From: CAVRTM01 sp963696105
Lineage (GTDB): Bacteria > Actinomycetota > Actinomycetes > Actinomycetales > Dermatophilaceae
Length of the DNA stretch: 64,000 nucleotides
Assembly: GCA_963696105.1 (NCBI GenBank)
Contig: CAVOIP010000002.1
Location: 310,001 to 374,000 of the forward strand
Direction: 5' to 3'
The translations under genes and the position numbers were made by a program. Under the pieces are notes generated by a model, which worked only from the letters and a program-made list of their open reading frames with translations, was not told the origin of the DNA and searched no databases. How positions within the stretch are numbered: the stretch's first letter is position 1; every line of letters begins with the position of its first letter. Shown here in pieces: positions 23,502 to 31,184 of the stretch.

Positions 23502-24796
23502 CAGGCGCGCCCTTCCTGGTCGGTGGCGGCGGTGGTGTGACTGGGGACGGTGGAGTCGGTGGAGCCGGCGCTGTCGGTGGACGCGGTGGCCCCGGTGGTG
23601 TCAGGCCGTTCCATCAGCGTGACGAAGCGGTCGAAGAGGTAGCCGGCGTCGTGCGGGCCGGCCGCCGCCTCCGGGTGGTACTGCACGGAGTAGGCCGGCA
23701 GGTCCAGGCACTCGAGGCCCTCCACGACGTCGTCGTTGAGGCAGAGGTGCGAGACGCGCACCCGCCCGTACGACGTGCCGAGCGCGCCGTCGCTGGGCGC
23801 CGTCACGTCGGCGTCGAGTGGGGCGTCGACGGCGAAGCCGTGGTTGTGCGCGGTGATCTCCACCTTGCCGGTGCTGCGGTCGAGCACCGGCTGGTTGATG
23901 CCGCGGTGGCCGTAGCGGAGCTTGTAGGTGCCGAACCCGAGCGCGCGCCCGAGCAGCTGGTTGCCGAAACAGATGCCGAAGAACGGGATCCGTGCGTCGA
24001 GCACCTGACGGAGCACGGTGATCTCGTGCTCGGCGCTGGCCGGGTCGCCCGGGCCGTTGGAGAAGAACACGCCGTCGACACCGAGCTCCGTGATCTGCTC
24101 GAACGTCGTGCTGGCCGGCAGCACGTGGACCTCGATCCCCTGCTGCGCCAGCAGGTTCGGCGTCATCGCCTTGATCCCGAGGTCGAGCGCCGCGACGGTG
24201 AACCGCTTGTCCCCCACCGGCGGCACGACGTACGGCTCGGCGGTGGTGACCTCGGCGGCGAGGGCGGCCCCTGTCATCGGGGCCGCGGCGCGGACGCGCT
24301 CCAGGAGCGCCTCCTGCGGCTTTCCGGCCGCCGCGCCGGAGAACAGGCCGACCCGCATCGCGCCGCGCTCGCGCAGGTGCCGCGTCAGCGCGCGGGTGTC
24401 CACGCCGCAGACGCCGACCACGCCCTGGGCGACCAGGTCGTCCTCCAGGGAGCGCTCCGAGCGCCAGCTGGAGGGCCGCACCGCGGGGTCACGCACGACG
24501 TAGCCGGCGACCCAGATCCGGCGCGACTCGTCGTCCTCGTCGTTGACGCCGGTGTTGCCGACGTGCGGCGCCGTCATCACGACGACCTGCCGGTGGTAGC
24601 TGGGGTCGGTCAGCGTCTCCTGGTAGCCGGTCATGCCGGTGGAGAAGACGGCCTCGCCCACGGTCTCGCCGAGCGCGCCGTAGGACTCGCCGCGGAAGGT
24701 GCGGCCGTCCTCCAGGACGAGGACGGCCGGCTCGCGCTCGACCAGCCGGGACTGCTGCTGGGTGGGCTGGGCCGAGGGGGTGCTCACGGCGCTCAC
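23501..24796 (-). CDS. carA: Carbamoyl-phosphate synthase small subunit
   Basis: Glutamine amidotransferase subunit. 431 residues, longer than usual at both ends (Ser/Gln-rich N-terminus, Thr/Ser-rich C-terminus). The class I amidotransferase domain has FFGICFGNQLLGRALG with the nucleophile Cys, and YSVQYHPEAAAGPHD with the His-x-Glu pair. GTG start overlaps the preceding gene's stop as GTGA. Confidence 0.97.
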   Translation of the reverse strand: MSAVSTPSAQPTQQQSRLVEREPAVLVLEDGRTFRGESYGALGETVGEAVFSTGMTGYQETLTDPSYHRQVVVMTAPHVGNTGVNDEDDESRRIWVAGYVVRDPAVRPSSWRSERSLEDDLVAQGVVGVCGVDTRALTRHLRERGAMRVGLFSGAAAGKPQEALLERVRAAAPMTGAALAAEVTTAEPYVVPPVGDKRFTVAALDLGIKAMTPNLLAQQGIEVHVLPASTTFEQITELGVDGVFFSNGPGDPASAEHEITVLRQVLDARIPFFGICFGNQLLGRALGFGTYKLRYGHRGINQPVLDRSTGKVEITAHNHGFAVDAPLDADVTAPSDGALGTSYGRVRVSHLCLNDDVVEGLECLDLPAYSVQYHPEAAAGPHDAGYLFDRFVTLMERPDTTGATASTDSAGSTDSTVPSHTTAATDQEGRA

Positions 24797-25485
24797 TGGT
24801 CTCCATCCGGGGTGGGCTGGGTGCGGGGGGTCGTGCTGCTGTCAGGGGTGCTGCTGTCAGGGGTGCAGCCGTCTGGGGTGCTGCTGTCTGGGGGGCTGCT
24901 GTCGAGGGGACGACGCGAGGCGCCCCCGGGAAGGTGCCGCTCGACGGCGTCGACCAGCTCCTGGGTCTGCGCGGTGACCCGCGGGAGGAAGCCGGTGGCG
25001 AACTCGGAGCCGTCGTCGGCGCGCCAGGTGACCACCACCAGGCGGTTCTGGCCGACCCACTTGCCGGCCATGCCTCGCTCGCGGCCCACGCCGGTCAGCC
25101 GCTCCGGGTCGATGTGGACCTCGGCGGCGCCCTGACGCTCCCAGCGGACCCCGCCCGGCCCGACGACCATGGTGGCCCGGGCGCGGACGCCCAGACCTGC
25201 CGCGGCGACCCGCTCGAGCCGCGAGGCGACGGTGGTCGTGCTCACGTAGGTGCCCTCGGCGCGCAGCTCCTCGGCCGAGGGAGCCGCGCCGGCCCCGTCG
25301 GCGCCGGCCGCGGTGGTCGTCGCCGTGGTGGTCGCGCTGGTGCTGGCTGTGCTCGTGGCGGCCGTGCTCGTGGCGACCGCTGCGGAGGGGTGCCGGCGCG
25401 AGCGGCGGCGCCACCCGGCGTACATCAGCGCGTAGACCAGCAGGACGAGCAGGGCGAGGACCAGGACGGACTCGGTGCGGTTCAA
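24793..25485 (-). CDS. Membrane-anchored PH-like protein (Rv1382-like) of the pyrimidine operon
   Basis: 230 residues. One N-terminal helix (about 5-23), a low-complexity Ala/Thr/Ser linker (35-60), a folded beta-rich domain (about 75-190, VRARATMVVGPGGVRWERQGAAEVHIDPERLTGVGRERGMAGKWVGQNRLVVVTW) and a repetitive Pro/Asp/Ser/Thr tail. A protein with this layout occupies the same slot between pyrC and carA in mycobacteria (Rv1382). The start appears to be TTG at 25485, overlapping the pyrC stop as TTGA; no ATG or GTG upstream of the membrane helix fits better. Function unknown. Confidence 0.8.
   Translation of the reverse strand: MNRTESVLVLALLVLLVYALMYAGWRRRSRRHPSAAVATSTAATSTASTSATTTATTTAAGADGAGAAPSAEELRAEGTYVSTTTVASRLERVAAAGLGVRARATMVVGPGGVRWERQGAAEVHIDPERLTGVGRERGMAGKWVGQNRLVVVTWRADDGSEFATGFLPRVTAQTQELVDAVERHLPGGASRRPLDSSPPDSSTPDGCTPDSSTPDSSTTPRTQPTPDGDQ
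24834..24908. repeat. 15-bp coding tandem repeat, five copies
   Basis: Five consecutive 15-base units of the form TGCTGCTGTCAGGGG, the first two identical and the rest diverged. They encode a PDSST-like pentapeptide repeated in the C-terminal tail of the Rv1382-like protein. Each unit preserves the reading frame. Confidence 0.9.
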
Positions 25486-26780
25486 GCCAGCGCTCCCTTC
25501 AGGACGGTCGGCCGGCCGCGCAGGACGGTGGCGTGCACGGCACCGCGCAGGGTCCGGCCGTGCCAGGGGTTGTTGCGCGAGAGGGACAGGGAGGCCTCCC
25601 GGTCCACGGTTGCCCGCGCCTGCGGGTCGACCAGGGTCAGGTTCGCCGGCTCCCCGACCGCGAGGGGGCGCCCGTGGCCGGTCAGCCCCGCGATGCGGGC
25701 CGGGCGGACGGACATCACCTCGGCGACCCCGGCCCAGTCCAGCAGGCCCGACCCGACCATGACGTCGCTGACCACCGGGAGGGCCGTCTCCAGTCCCAGC
25801 ATCCCGAACGCCGCGTCGACGAACGCGTGCTCCTTGTCGTGCCGCGCGTGCGGTGCGTGGTCGGTGGCGACGGCGTCGATGGTGCCGTCGGCGAGCGCCG
25901 CACGCAGCGCCTCGACGTCCTCGGCGGGGCGCAGCGGCGGGTTGACCTTGAACGTCGGGTCGTAGCCCGCGACCAGGTCCGTCGTCAGCAGCAGGTGGTG
26001 CGGGGTGACCTCCGCGGTCACCGCGATGCCCTGGCTGCGGGCCCAGCGGATCACCTCGACCGAGCCCGCCGTGGAGACGTGCGCGATGTGCACCCGGGAG
26101 CCGGTGTGGCGCGCCAGCATGACGTCGCGCGCGACGATCACCTCCTCGGCGACACCGGGCCAGCCCGGCAGGCCGAGCCGGCCAGAGAGCTCACCCTCGT
26201 GGCAGCACGCGGCGCCGTCGGCCAGCCGCGGCTCCTGGGCGTGCTGGGAGACGACCCCGTCGAACGCCTTGACGTACTCCAGCGCCCGGCGCATCACCCG
26301 CGCGTCGTGGACGCAGTGGCCGTCGTCGGAGAAGACGCGCACGCGGGCCCGCGACCGGGCCATCAGCCCGAGCTCGGCCAGCTCCTCGCCGGCCAGGCCC
26401 TTGGTCACCGCCCCGATCGGCTGCACGTCGACCAGGCCGGCGCGGGCGCCCAGCTCGGCGATCCGCTCGGCCGCCTCGGCGGTGTCGGTGACCGGCGTGG
26501 TGTTGGCCATGGCCAGGATCGCGGTGTAGCCGCCGACGGCGGCCGCGGCCGCGCCGGTCGCGATGGTCTCGGCGTCCTCGCGGCCCGGCTCACGCAGGTG
26601 GGTGTGCAGGTCGACCAGCCCCGGCAGGGCGACCAGGCCGTCGGCGTCGAGGACCTCGGCGTTCCGCGGTGGGGAGACCGAGCCCACCTCGACCACGACA
26701 CCGTCGCGCACCAGCAGGTCTGCGGCGCCCGCTCCGGCGAGGTCGGCTCCCTTGACCAGCAGGGTCATCCCGGTGCTCAT
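25482..26780 (-). CDS. pyrC: Dihydroorotase
   Basis: Zinc amidohydrolase that cyclises carbamoyl aspartate. 432 residues from ATG 26780, class I type. DLHTHLREPG holds the first metal ligands, HAQEP and HIAHVST further His ligands, and VATDHAPHARHDKE the catalytic Asp. A longer open frame runs into pyrB, but ATG 26780 overlaps the pyrB stop as ATGA and matches the family N-terminus. Confidence 0.97.
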   Translation of the reverse strand: MSTGMTLLVKGADLAGAGAADLLVRDGVVVEVGSVSPPRNAEVLDADGLVALPGLVDLHTHLREPGREDAETIATGAAAAAVGGYTAILAMANTTPVTDTAEAAERIAELGARAGLVDVQPIGAVTKGLAGEELAELGLMARSRARVRVFSDDGHCVHDARVMRRALEYVKAFDGVVSQHAQEPRLADGAACCHEGELSGRLGLPGWPGVAEEVIVARDVMLARHTGSRVHIAHVSTAGSVEVIRWARSQGIAVTAEVTPHHLLLTTDLVAGYDPTFKVNPPLRPAEDVEALRAALADGTIDAVATDHAPHARHDKEHAFVDAAFGMLGLETALPVVSDVMVGSGLLDWAGVAEVMSVRPARIAGLTGHGRPLAVGEPANLTLVDPQARATVDREASLSLSRNNPWHGRTLRGAVHATVLRGRPTVLKGALA

Positions 26781-27769
26781 GACACTCCTTCGGAGACGGC
26801 GGGCTCGGTGCCGCGCTGGGACCCGGGCCGTCCGGTCGGGTCGTCGCTGCCGTCGCCGGCGAGCAGGTGGTAGAGGACCGACATCCGCACCGCGACACCG
26901 GCGGAGACCTGGTCCAGGATCAGCGACCGGGCCGCGTCCGCGGCGTCGGCGGCGATCTCCAGGCCGCGGTTCATCGGGCCCGGGTGGCAGATGACGGTGT
27001 GCTCCTGCAGCGAGCGCAGGCGGTCGCGGGTCAGGCCGTAGCCGACGGTGTACTCCCGCGGCGTGGGGAAGTAGCCGCCGCTCATCCGCTCGCGCTGGAC
27101 CCGCAGCATCATCACCGCGTCCGCCTGGGGCAGCACGGCGTCCAGGTCGTACGACGTGGCGAAACCGTCCGCGGCCGCCCACGCCGCGATGCCGCTGGGC
27201 ATGAGCGTCGGCGGCGCGACCACGGTGACGCGGGCGCCCAGCCGGGACAGGCAGATCAGGTTGCTGCGCAGCACCCGGGAGTGGGTGAGGTCGCCGACGA
27301 TGGCGACGTGCCGGCCGGTGAGGTCGCCGAGGGCGCGGCGCATCGTGTAGGCGTCCAGCAGGGCCTGGGTCGGGTGCTCGTGCATGCCGTCACCGGCGTT
27401 GATGACGCTCGCGTCGACCCACTGCGAGACCTGACGGGCGGCGCCGCTGGCGTGGTGGCGGATCACCAGGCCGTCGACGCCCATGGCTGCCACGGTCAGC
27501 GCGGTGTCCCGCAGCGACTCCCCCTTGCTGGTGGAGGACCCCTTGCCCGAGATGTTGATGACGTCGGCCGAGAGCCACTTGCCGGCGATCTCGAAGGAGG
27601 ACCGGGTGCGCGTGGAGTCCTCGAAGAAGAGATTGACCACGGTGCGCCCGCGCAGGGTCGGCAGCTTCTTGACCTCGCGGCGCTGCACGTCGTGCATCGA
27701 CTCGGCGGTGGTGAGCAGCTCGAGGATCTCGTCGGTGCTGAGGTCCTCCATCGACAGGAGGTGGCGCAT
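26777..27769 (-). CDS. pyrB: Aspartate carbamoyltransferase catalytic subunit
   Basis: Condenses carbamoyl phosphate with aspartate. 330 residues. FFEDSTRTRSSFE (carbamoyl-phosphate binding), HHASGAARQ, NAGDGMHEHPTQALLD and the late PGPMNRGLEI motif are intact. No pyrI regulatory gene is present, as expected in this group. ATG shares one base with the pyrR stop (TGATG). The last 20 residues are a polar extension. Confidence 0.97.
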   Translation of the reverse strand: MRHLLSMEDLSTDEILELLTTAESMHDVQRREVKKLPTLRGRTVVNLFFEDSTRTRSSFEIAGKWLSADVINISGKGSSTSKGESLRDTALTVAAMGVDGLVIRHHASGAARQVSQWVDASVINAGDGMHEHPTQALLDAYTMRRALGDLTGRHVAIVGDLTHSRVLRSNLICLSRLGARVTVVAPPTLMPSGIAAWAAADGFATSYDLDAVLPQADAVMMLRVQRERMSGGYFPTPREYTVGYGLTRDRLRSLQEHTVICHPGPMNRGLEIAADAADAARSLILDQVSAGVAVRMSVLYHLLAGDGSDDPTGRPGSQRGTEPAVSEGVS

Positions 27770-28371
27770 CAGCGGTTCCCCCCACTGATGCGGACCTCGT
27801 CCACGCCGTCGTGCTCGGACAGCATCACCTTGACCCGCTCACTGCTGGAGGTGGGCAGGTTCTTGCCGACGTGGTCGGCGCGGATCGGCAGCTCGCGGTG
27901 CCCGCGGTCCACCAGCACGGCCAGCCGCACGGCGCGGGGGCGGCCGAGGTCGGCGAGGGAGTCCAGTGCGGCGCGCACCGTGCGCCCGGAGAACAGCACG
28001 TCGTCGACCAGGACGACGGTGCGGTCGTCGATGCCCGGCGCCGGGATGTCGGTGTGCTCGATCGCTCGGACCGGCTGCCGGCGCAGGTCGTCGCGGTGCA
28101 TCGTGATGTCGAGGGCCCCGACCGGCACGGTGACCCCCTCGACCTCGGCCATCACCTGCACGAGGCGCCGGGCGAGGGAGACGCCGCGGGTCGGGATGCC
28201 GAGGACGACGAGGCCCTCAGCGCCCTTGTTGCGCTCGAGGATCTCGTGCGCGACGCGGCGCAGGGCCCGGGAGACGTCACCGGAGGTCATCACCACCCTC
28301 GCGGAGGAGGCGGTGGGGGCCGGCTCGTCGGTCGAACCGGCTGTGGGTGCAACAGAGTCTGGACGCGTCAC
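27769..28371 (-). CDS. pyrR: PyrR pyrimidine operon regulator / uracil phosphoribosyltransferase
   Basis: RNA-binding regulator with phosphoribosyltransferase fold. 200 residues from GTG 28371, with a strong GAAGGAGG ribosome binding site. GIPTRGVSLA and the PRPP loop VVLVDDVLFSGRTVRAALD are diagnostic; the family's HRDDL segment is present. In Mycobacterium smegmatis PyrR represses translation by binding the pyr leader, and a matching site sits here just upstream of the ribosome binding site. First gene of the pyr operon. The first 25 residues are low-complexity and perhaps dispensable. Confidence 0.95.
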   Translation of the reverse strand: MTRPDSVAPTAGSTDEPAPTASSARVVMTSGDVSRALRRVAHEILERNKGAEGLVVLGIPTRGVSLARRLVQVMAEVEGVTVPVGALDITMHRDDLRRQPVRAIEHTDIPAPGIDDRTVVLVDDVLFSGRTVRAALDSLADLGRPRAVRLAVLVDRGHRELPIRADHVGKNLPTSSSERVKVMLSEHDGVDEVRISGGNR

Positions 28372-28380
28372 AGCGCCGGA

Positions 28381-28402
28381 CCTCCTTCCCCGCCTCACTG
28401 GA
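28381..28402 (-). promoter_or_regulatory. Probable PyrR-binding RNA site overlapping the pyrR translation start region
   Basis: The minus strand reads TCCAGTGAGGC (28392-28402), then five bases, then AGGAGG (28381-28386) ten bases before the pyrR GTG. The conserved PyrR-binding loop in Bacillus pyr RNA is close to UCCAGAGAGGCU. Binding here would block ribosome access and so repress the whole coupled operon, the mechanism described for M. smegmatis. No anti-terminator structure is seen, which also favours translational control. Confidence 0.65.
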
Positions 28403-28438
28403 CGGGTCGTTAAAGGATGTCGAAGTCGTGCTCGGCAG

Positions 28439-28444
28439 AGCCTA
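28439..28444 (-). promoter_or_regulatory. Possible -10 element (TAGGCT) of the pyr operon
   Basis: TAGGCT fits TANNNT and would start transcription near 28431, giving a leader of about 60 bases that contains the PyrR site. It overlaps the base of the nusB terminator stem, so its -35 would fall inside that stem. Readthrough from nusB is an alternative. Confidence 0.3.
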
Positions 28445-28472
28445 CCGTGCGGGCCTGGACCGCCCGCACGGT
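28444..28472 (-). terminator. Hairpin terminator after nusB
   Basis: A perfect 11-base-pair stem (28444-28454 with 28462-28472) and seven-base loop starting about ten bases past the nusB stop. No U-tract. It separates efp-nusB from the pyr operon. Confidence 0.65.
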
Positions 28473-28482
28473 GGTCCACCGG

Positions 28483-28896
28483 TCAGACGAGGGTGGGCTT
28501 GATCTCCGCGAGGCGGGCGAGCAGGCCGTTGACGAACCCCGGGGAGTCATCCGTCGACAGCGACGTCGCGAGCGACACCGCCTCGGAGATGGCCACGGGG
28601 TCGGGGATGTCGTCGTTGTAGACGACCTCGAAGGCGCCGATGCGCAGGATGGCCCGGTCGACCGCGGGCATGCGGTCGATCGACCACCCCTGGCTGTACG
28701 TCGCGAGCAGCTCGTTGATCGCGGTCCACTTTCCGACCACACCCTGCACGAGCTCGACGGTGTACTCGTTCAGCGGCGCCTCGGTGGCCGGGGTGGCCAG
28801 ACGCTCGGCCAGCAGCGTCTCGGCGTTGACTCCGCGCTGCTCGGACTCGAACAGGATGTCGAGCGCTCGCTTGCGCGCCTTGGTGCGGGCCGCCAT
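28483..28896 (-). CDS. nusB: Transcription antitermination factor NusB
   Basis: All-helical RNA-binding protein that works with NusE in rRNA antitermination. 137 residues. ARTKARKRALDILFESEQRG at the N-terminus and the late RIGAFEVVYNDDIPDPVAISEAVSLA and FVNGLLARL segments are standard. It lies 22 bases after efp. Confidence 0.96.
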   Translation of the reverse strand: MAARTKARKRALDILFESEQRGVNAETLLAERLATPATEAPLNEYTVELVQGVVGKWTAINELLATYSQGWSIDRMPAVDRAILRIGAFEVVYNDDIPDPVAISEAVSLATSLSTDDSPGFVNGLLARLAEIKPTLV

Positions 28897-28918
28897 CAGG
28901 CAGGAACCGGGCTGGTCA

Positions 28919-29479
28919 TCAGCTGACGCGACCGAGGTAGGAGCCGTCGCGGGTGTCGACCTTGACCTTGGTGCCCTGCTCGACGAACAGCGGCACGGCG
29001 ATCTGGCCGCCGGTCTCCAGCGTCGCCGGCTTGGTGCCGCCGGTGGAGCGGTCGCCCTGCAGGCCGGGCTCGGTGTAGGTGATCTCCAGCACGACCGAGG
29101 TGGGCAGCTCGACGTACAGCGGCACGCCGTCGTGGGTGGCGACGGTCGCCTGCTGGTTCTCCAGCATGTAGTCGGCGGCCTTGCCGACGACGGCCTCGCT
29201 CACGAAGATCTGGTCGAAGGTGTCACCGTCCATGAAGACGAAGTCGGTGCCGTCCTTGTAGAGGTACTGCATGTCGCGCTTGTCGACGTTGGCGGTCTCG
29301 ACCTTGGTGCCGGCGTTGAACGTCTTGTCGACGACCTTGCCGGACAGGACGGCCTTGAGCTTGGTCCGCACGAAGGCGGGGCCCTTGCCGGGCTTGACGT
29401 GCTGGAACTCCACGACCGACCAGAGCTGGTTGTCGATGTTGAGGACCATGCCGTTCTTCAGGTCGTTGGTCGAAGCCAC
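28919..29479 (-). CDS. efp: Translation elongation factor P
   Basis: Relieves ribosome stalling at proline runs. 186 residues from GTG 29479 (MASTNDLKNGMVLNIDNQLWSVVEFQHVKPGKGPAFVRTK). The three-domain layout is complete; the tip of domain I is KPGKG with Lys32 in the position modified in some bacteria. No epmAB genes are nearby. The longer upstream frame has no support. Confidence 0.97.
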   Translation of the reverse strand: MASTNDLKNGMVLNIDNQLWSVVEFQHVKPGKGPAFVRTKLKAVLSGKVVDKTFNAGTKVETANVDKRDMQYLYKDGTDFVFMDGDTFDQIFVSEAVVGKAADYMLENQQATVATHDGVPLYVELPTSVVLEITYTEPGLQGDRSTGGTKPATLETGGQIAVPLFVEQGTKVKVDTRDGSYLGRVS

Positions 29480-29569
29480 GCGGAAGTCACTTTCGTCGTA
29501 CGGGCTGACCGGCCGGGCGCTCTCGGCGCGCGGACCCGCCCGTGGAGGTGTGCGGAGGATCGCCGCCCA

Positions 29570-29575
29570 TGGTAG
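29570..29575 (-). promoter_or_regulatory. Possible -10 element (TACCAT) for efp-nusB
   Basis: TACCAT on the minus strand about 90 bases upstream of the efp GTG. The gap of 197 bases between efp and the next gene shows no other signal or gene. Confidence 0.35.
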
Positions 29576-29676
29576 CCGGAGGAGGCCGCCCGCCCCGAAT
29601 GCCGCGGCCGGCGCCGGGCCATCGCCGCTCGCCCCTGCGGAGCCGACCCGGCGGACCGGGGCCGCCCGCCTCCAGG

Positions 29677-30411
29677 TCAGTCGACGGCCTGGAGGCGCTC
29701 GCCGAAGAACGCCTCGATCCGGGCCCAGGCGTCCCGGGCAGCGACCGGGTCGGGGCCGATGCCCGCGATCTTCAGCACCGGGCGCAGCACGAGCGGCCCG
29801 TTCGGCGCGTCGTTGAGGAACGAGTGGTTGGCCGTCGGGTACTCCTTCACGTCGTGCTCGACGCCGAGCCAGGTCAACGTGGACTGGAGGGTGGGCGCCG
29901 CGCCCTTGAGCCCCCGGTCCTTGGCGCCGTAGCTCGCCACCACCGGGCAGGCGCCTGCGAGCACGACGTCCGGCTCGTCCGGCAGCATGCCGTAGTTGAC
30001 CGAGCTGACGTCGAACCCGCGCGTCGCGGCCAACAGGGCGAACGCGCCGCCCATGCAGAACCCGATGACCCCCAACCGACCGGTGCAGTCCGGCTGCGCG
30101 GTCAGCCACGTCCGGGAGGCCTCGATGTCCTGGAAGGCCCGGCCGCGCTGAGCCTTGAGCGCGGCGAATGTCGCCCTGAGGCAGCGGATGGCTCCCCCGG
30201 TGCTGAAGAGATCGGGCAACACGGTCAGGTAGCCGGCCTCCGCCAGCCGGTCCGCCTGCCGTCGGGCGACGTCGTCCACACCCCACAGCTCATGCACCAT
30301 CACCACCCCGGGCCTCGGCCCGGAGCCCGCAGGCCGCGCGACGTACGCCCGCAGCCCAGGTGACGTGCCGGTCACCTCGGTCTGTCCGGACAGGTCGACC
30401 CATTCGCCCAT
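29677..30411 (-). CDS. Dienelactone hydrolase family protein
   Basis: Alpha/beta hydrolase of 244 residues. The nucleophile motif is GFCMGG with Cys in place of Ser, as in dienelactone hydrolases; VMVHELWG carries the Glu that interacts with the Cys, and ANHSFLND the catalytic His; the Asp is in YGAKDRG. The natural substrate is unknown. A GGAG ribosome binding site precedes ATG 30411. It sits between aroQ and efp where most actinobacteria have the aminopeptidase gene pepQ. Confidence 0.9.
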   Translation of the reverse strand: MGEWVDLSGQTEVTGTSPGLRAYVARPAGSGPRPGVVMVHELWGVDDVARRQADRLAEAGYLTVLPDLFSTGGAIRCLRATFAALKAQRGRAFQDIEASRTWLTAQPDCTGRLGVIGFCMGGAFALLAATRGFDVSSVNYGMLPDEPDVVLAGACPVVASYGAKDRGLKGAAPTLQSTLTWLGVEHDVKEYPTANHSFLNDAPNGPLVLRPVLKIAGIGPDPVAARDAWARIEAFFGERLQAVD

Positions 30412-30437
30412 GGGAACTCCTTCTCGAGGCTGACGCG

Positions 30438-30443
30438 ATCGTA
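30438..30443 (-). promoter_or_regulatory. -10 element (TACGAT) for the dienelactone hydrolase gene
   Basis: TACGAT on the minus strand about 27 bases upstream of the ATG, in a locally lower-GC stretch, followed by a leader with the GGAG ribosome binding site. Confidence 0.4.
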
Positions 30444-30538
30444 ATCGGCCCGGCTGCGGGTGCGCGTGGCTTCGTCGCCTGCACACGTTGAGCCCTCGCC
30501 TAGAGCGCCGGAGCGCTGTGGGCGGCCTCCGGCAGGCC

Positions 30539-30979
30539 TCAGGCCACCAGCGCGCGCAGGGCCAGGAGGTAGGAGTGGGAGCCGAAGCCCGCGATGGTGC
30601 CCGTGGCGACTCCTGCGACCACGGACGTGTGGCGGAACGACTCACGGGCGGCCGGGTTGGACAGGTGCACCTCGACCAGCTGCCGGCCGCCGGTGGTGAC
30701 CATCGCGCACGCGTCACGGATCGCGTAGGAGTAGTGGGTGAAGGCGGCTGGGTTCAGCACGACGTCGGACCCCGTGTCCACGGCCTCGTGCAGCCAGCCG
30801 ATGAGCTCGGCCTCGTCGTTGCTCTGCCGGAAGTCCACCGTCAGGCCCAGTGAGTCCCCCTCGCGTACGACGGCGCCCGCGATGTCGTCGAGCGTCTCGG
30901 CCCCGTAGATCTCCGGCTCGCGACTGCCCAGCCGGTTGAGGTTGGGCCCGCTCAGGACCATCACGTGCTGCGCTGTCAT
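30539..30979 (-). CDS. aroQ: 3-dehydroquinate dehydratase, type II
   Basis: Third step of the shikimate pathway. 146 residues, standard for the small dodecameric type. LSGPNLNRLGSREPEIYG with the catalytic Arg and Tyr, NPAAFTHYSYAIRDA and EVHLSNPAARESFRHTS with the catalytic His region are all present. ATG 30979 is preceded by a TAGACT-N7 leaderless promoter. Separated from aroB by two accessory genes. Confidence 0.96.
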   Translation of the reverse strand: MTAQHVMVLSGPNLNRLGSREPEIYGAETLDDIAGAVVREGDSLGLTVDFRQSNDEAELIGWLHEAVDTGSDVVLNPAAFTHYSYAIRDACAMVTTGGRQLVEVHLSNPAARESFRHTSVVAGVATGTIAGFGSHSYLLALRALVA

Positions 30980-30986
30980 GCGCGCG

Positions 30987-30992
30987 AGTCTA
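30987..30992 (-). promoter_or_regulatory. Leaderless-type -10 element (TAGACT) for aroQ
   Basis: TAGACT on the minus strand, seven bases, then ATG, and no ribosome binding site. It gives aroQ its own promoter, needed because two accessory genes and a terminator separate it from aroB. Confidence 0.5.
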
Positions 30993-31077
30993 GGCGCAGG
31001 CCCTGCACGCGACGGAGGTGCGCGACAGGGCTCCGGAGGGCCGCCGATGCGTCGTGTCCGTCCGGGACAGGCGTGCC

Positions 31078-31165
31078 GGTGCGACCCGCCGGACGTGGCG
31101 GTGCGACCCGCCAGGCGTGGCGGTGCGACCCGCCAGGCGTGCGGGTGCGACCCGCCGGGGGTGGC
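31078..31165. repeat. 22-bp tandem repeat, four copies
   Basis: Four head-to-tail 22-base units with the core GGTGCGACCCGCC (31078-31099, 31100-31121, 31122-31143, 31144-31165), few mismatches. Non-coding, between aroQ and the HNH endonuclease gene. The last copy forms half of a hairpin. Confidence 0.9.
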
Positions 31166-31172
31166 GGGTCGC
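31147..31172 (-). terminator. Hairpin terminator after the HNH endonuclease gene
   Basis: A perfect 10-base-pair stem (GCGACCCGCC with GGCGGGTCGC) and six-base loop, starting 13 bases beyond the HNH stop. Its left arm is part of the fourth 22-base repeat. Confidence 0.55.
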
Positions 31173-31184
31173 GGGGCGGGGCAG

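Noticed and set aside
31078..31165. CRISPR-like array
   Set aside because: The 22-base units are directly adjacent with no spacers, and no cas genes are present.
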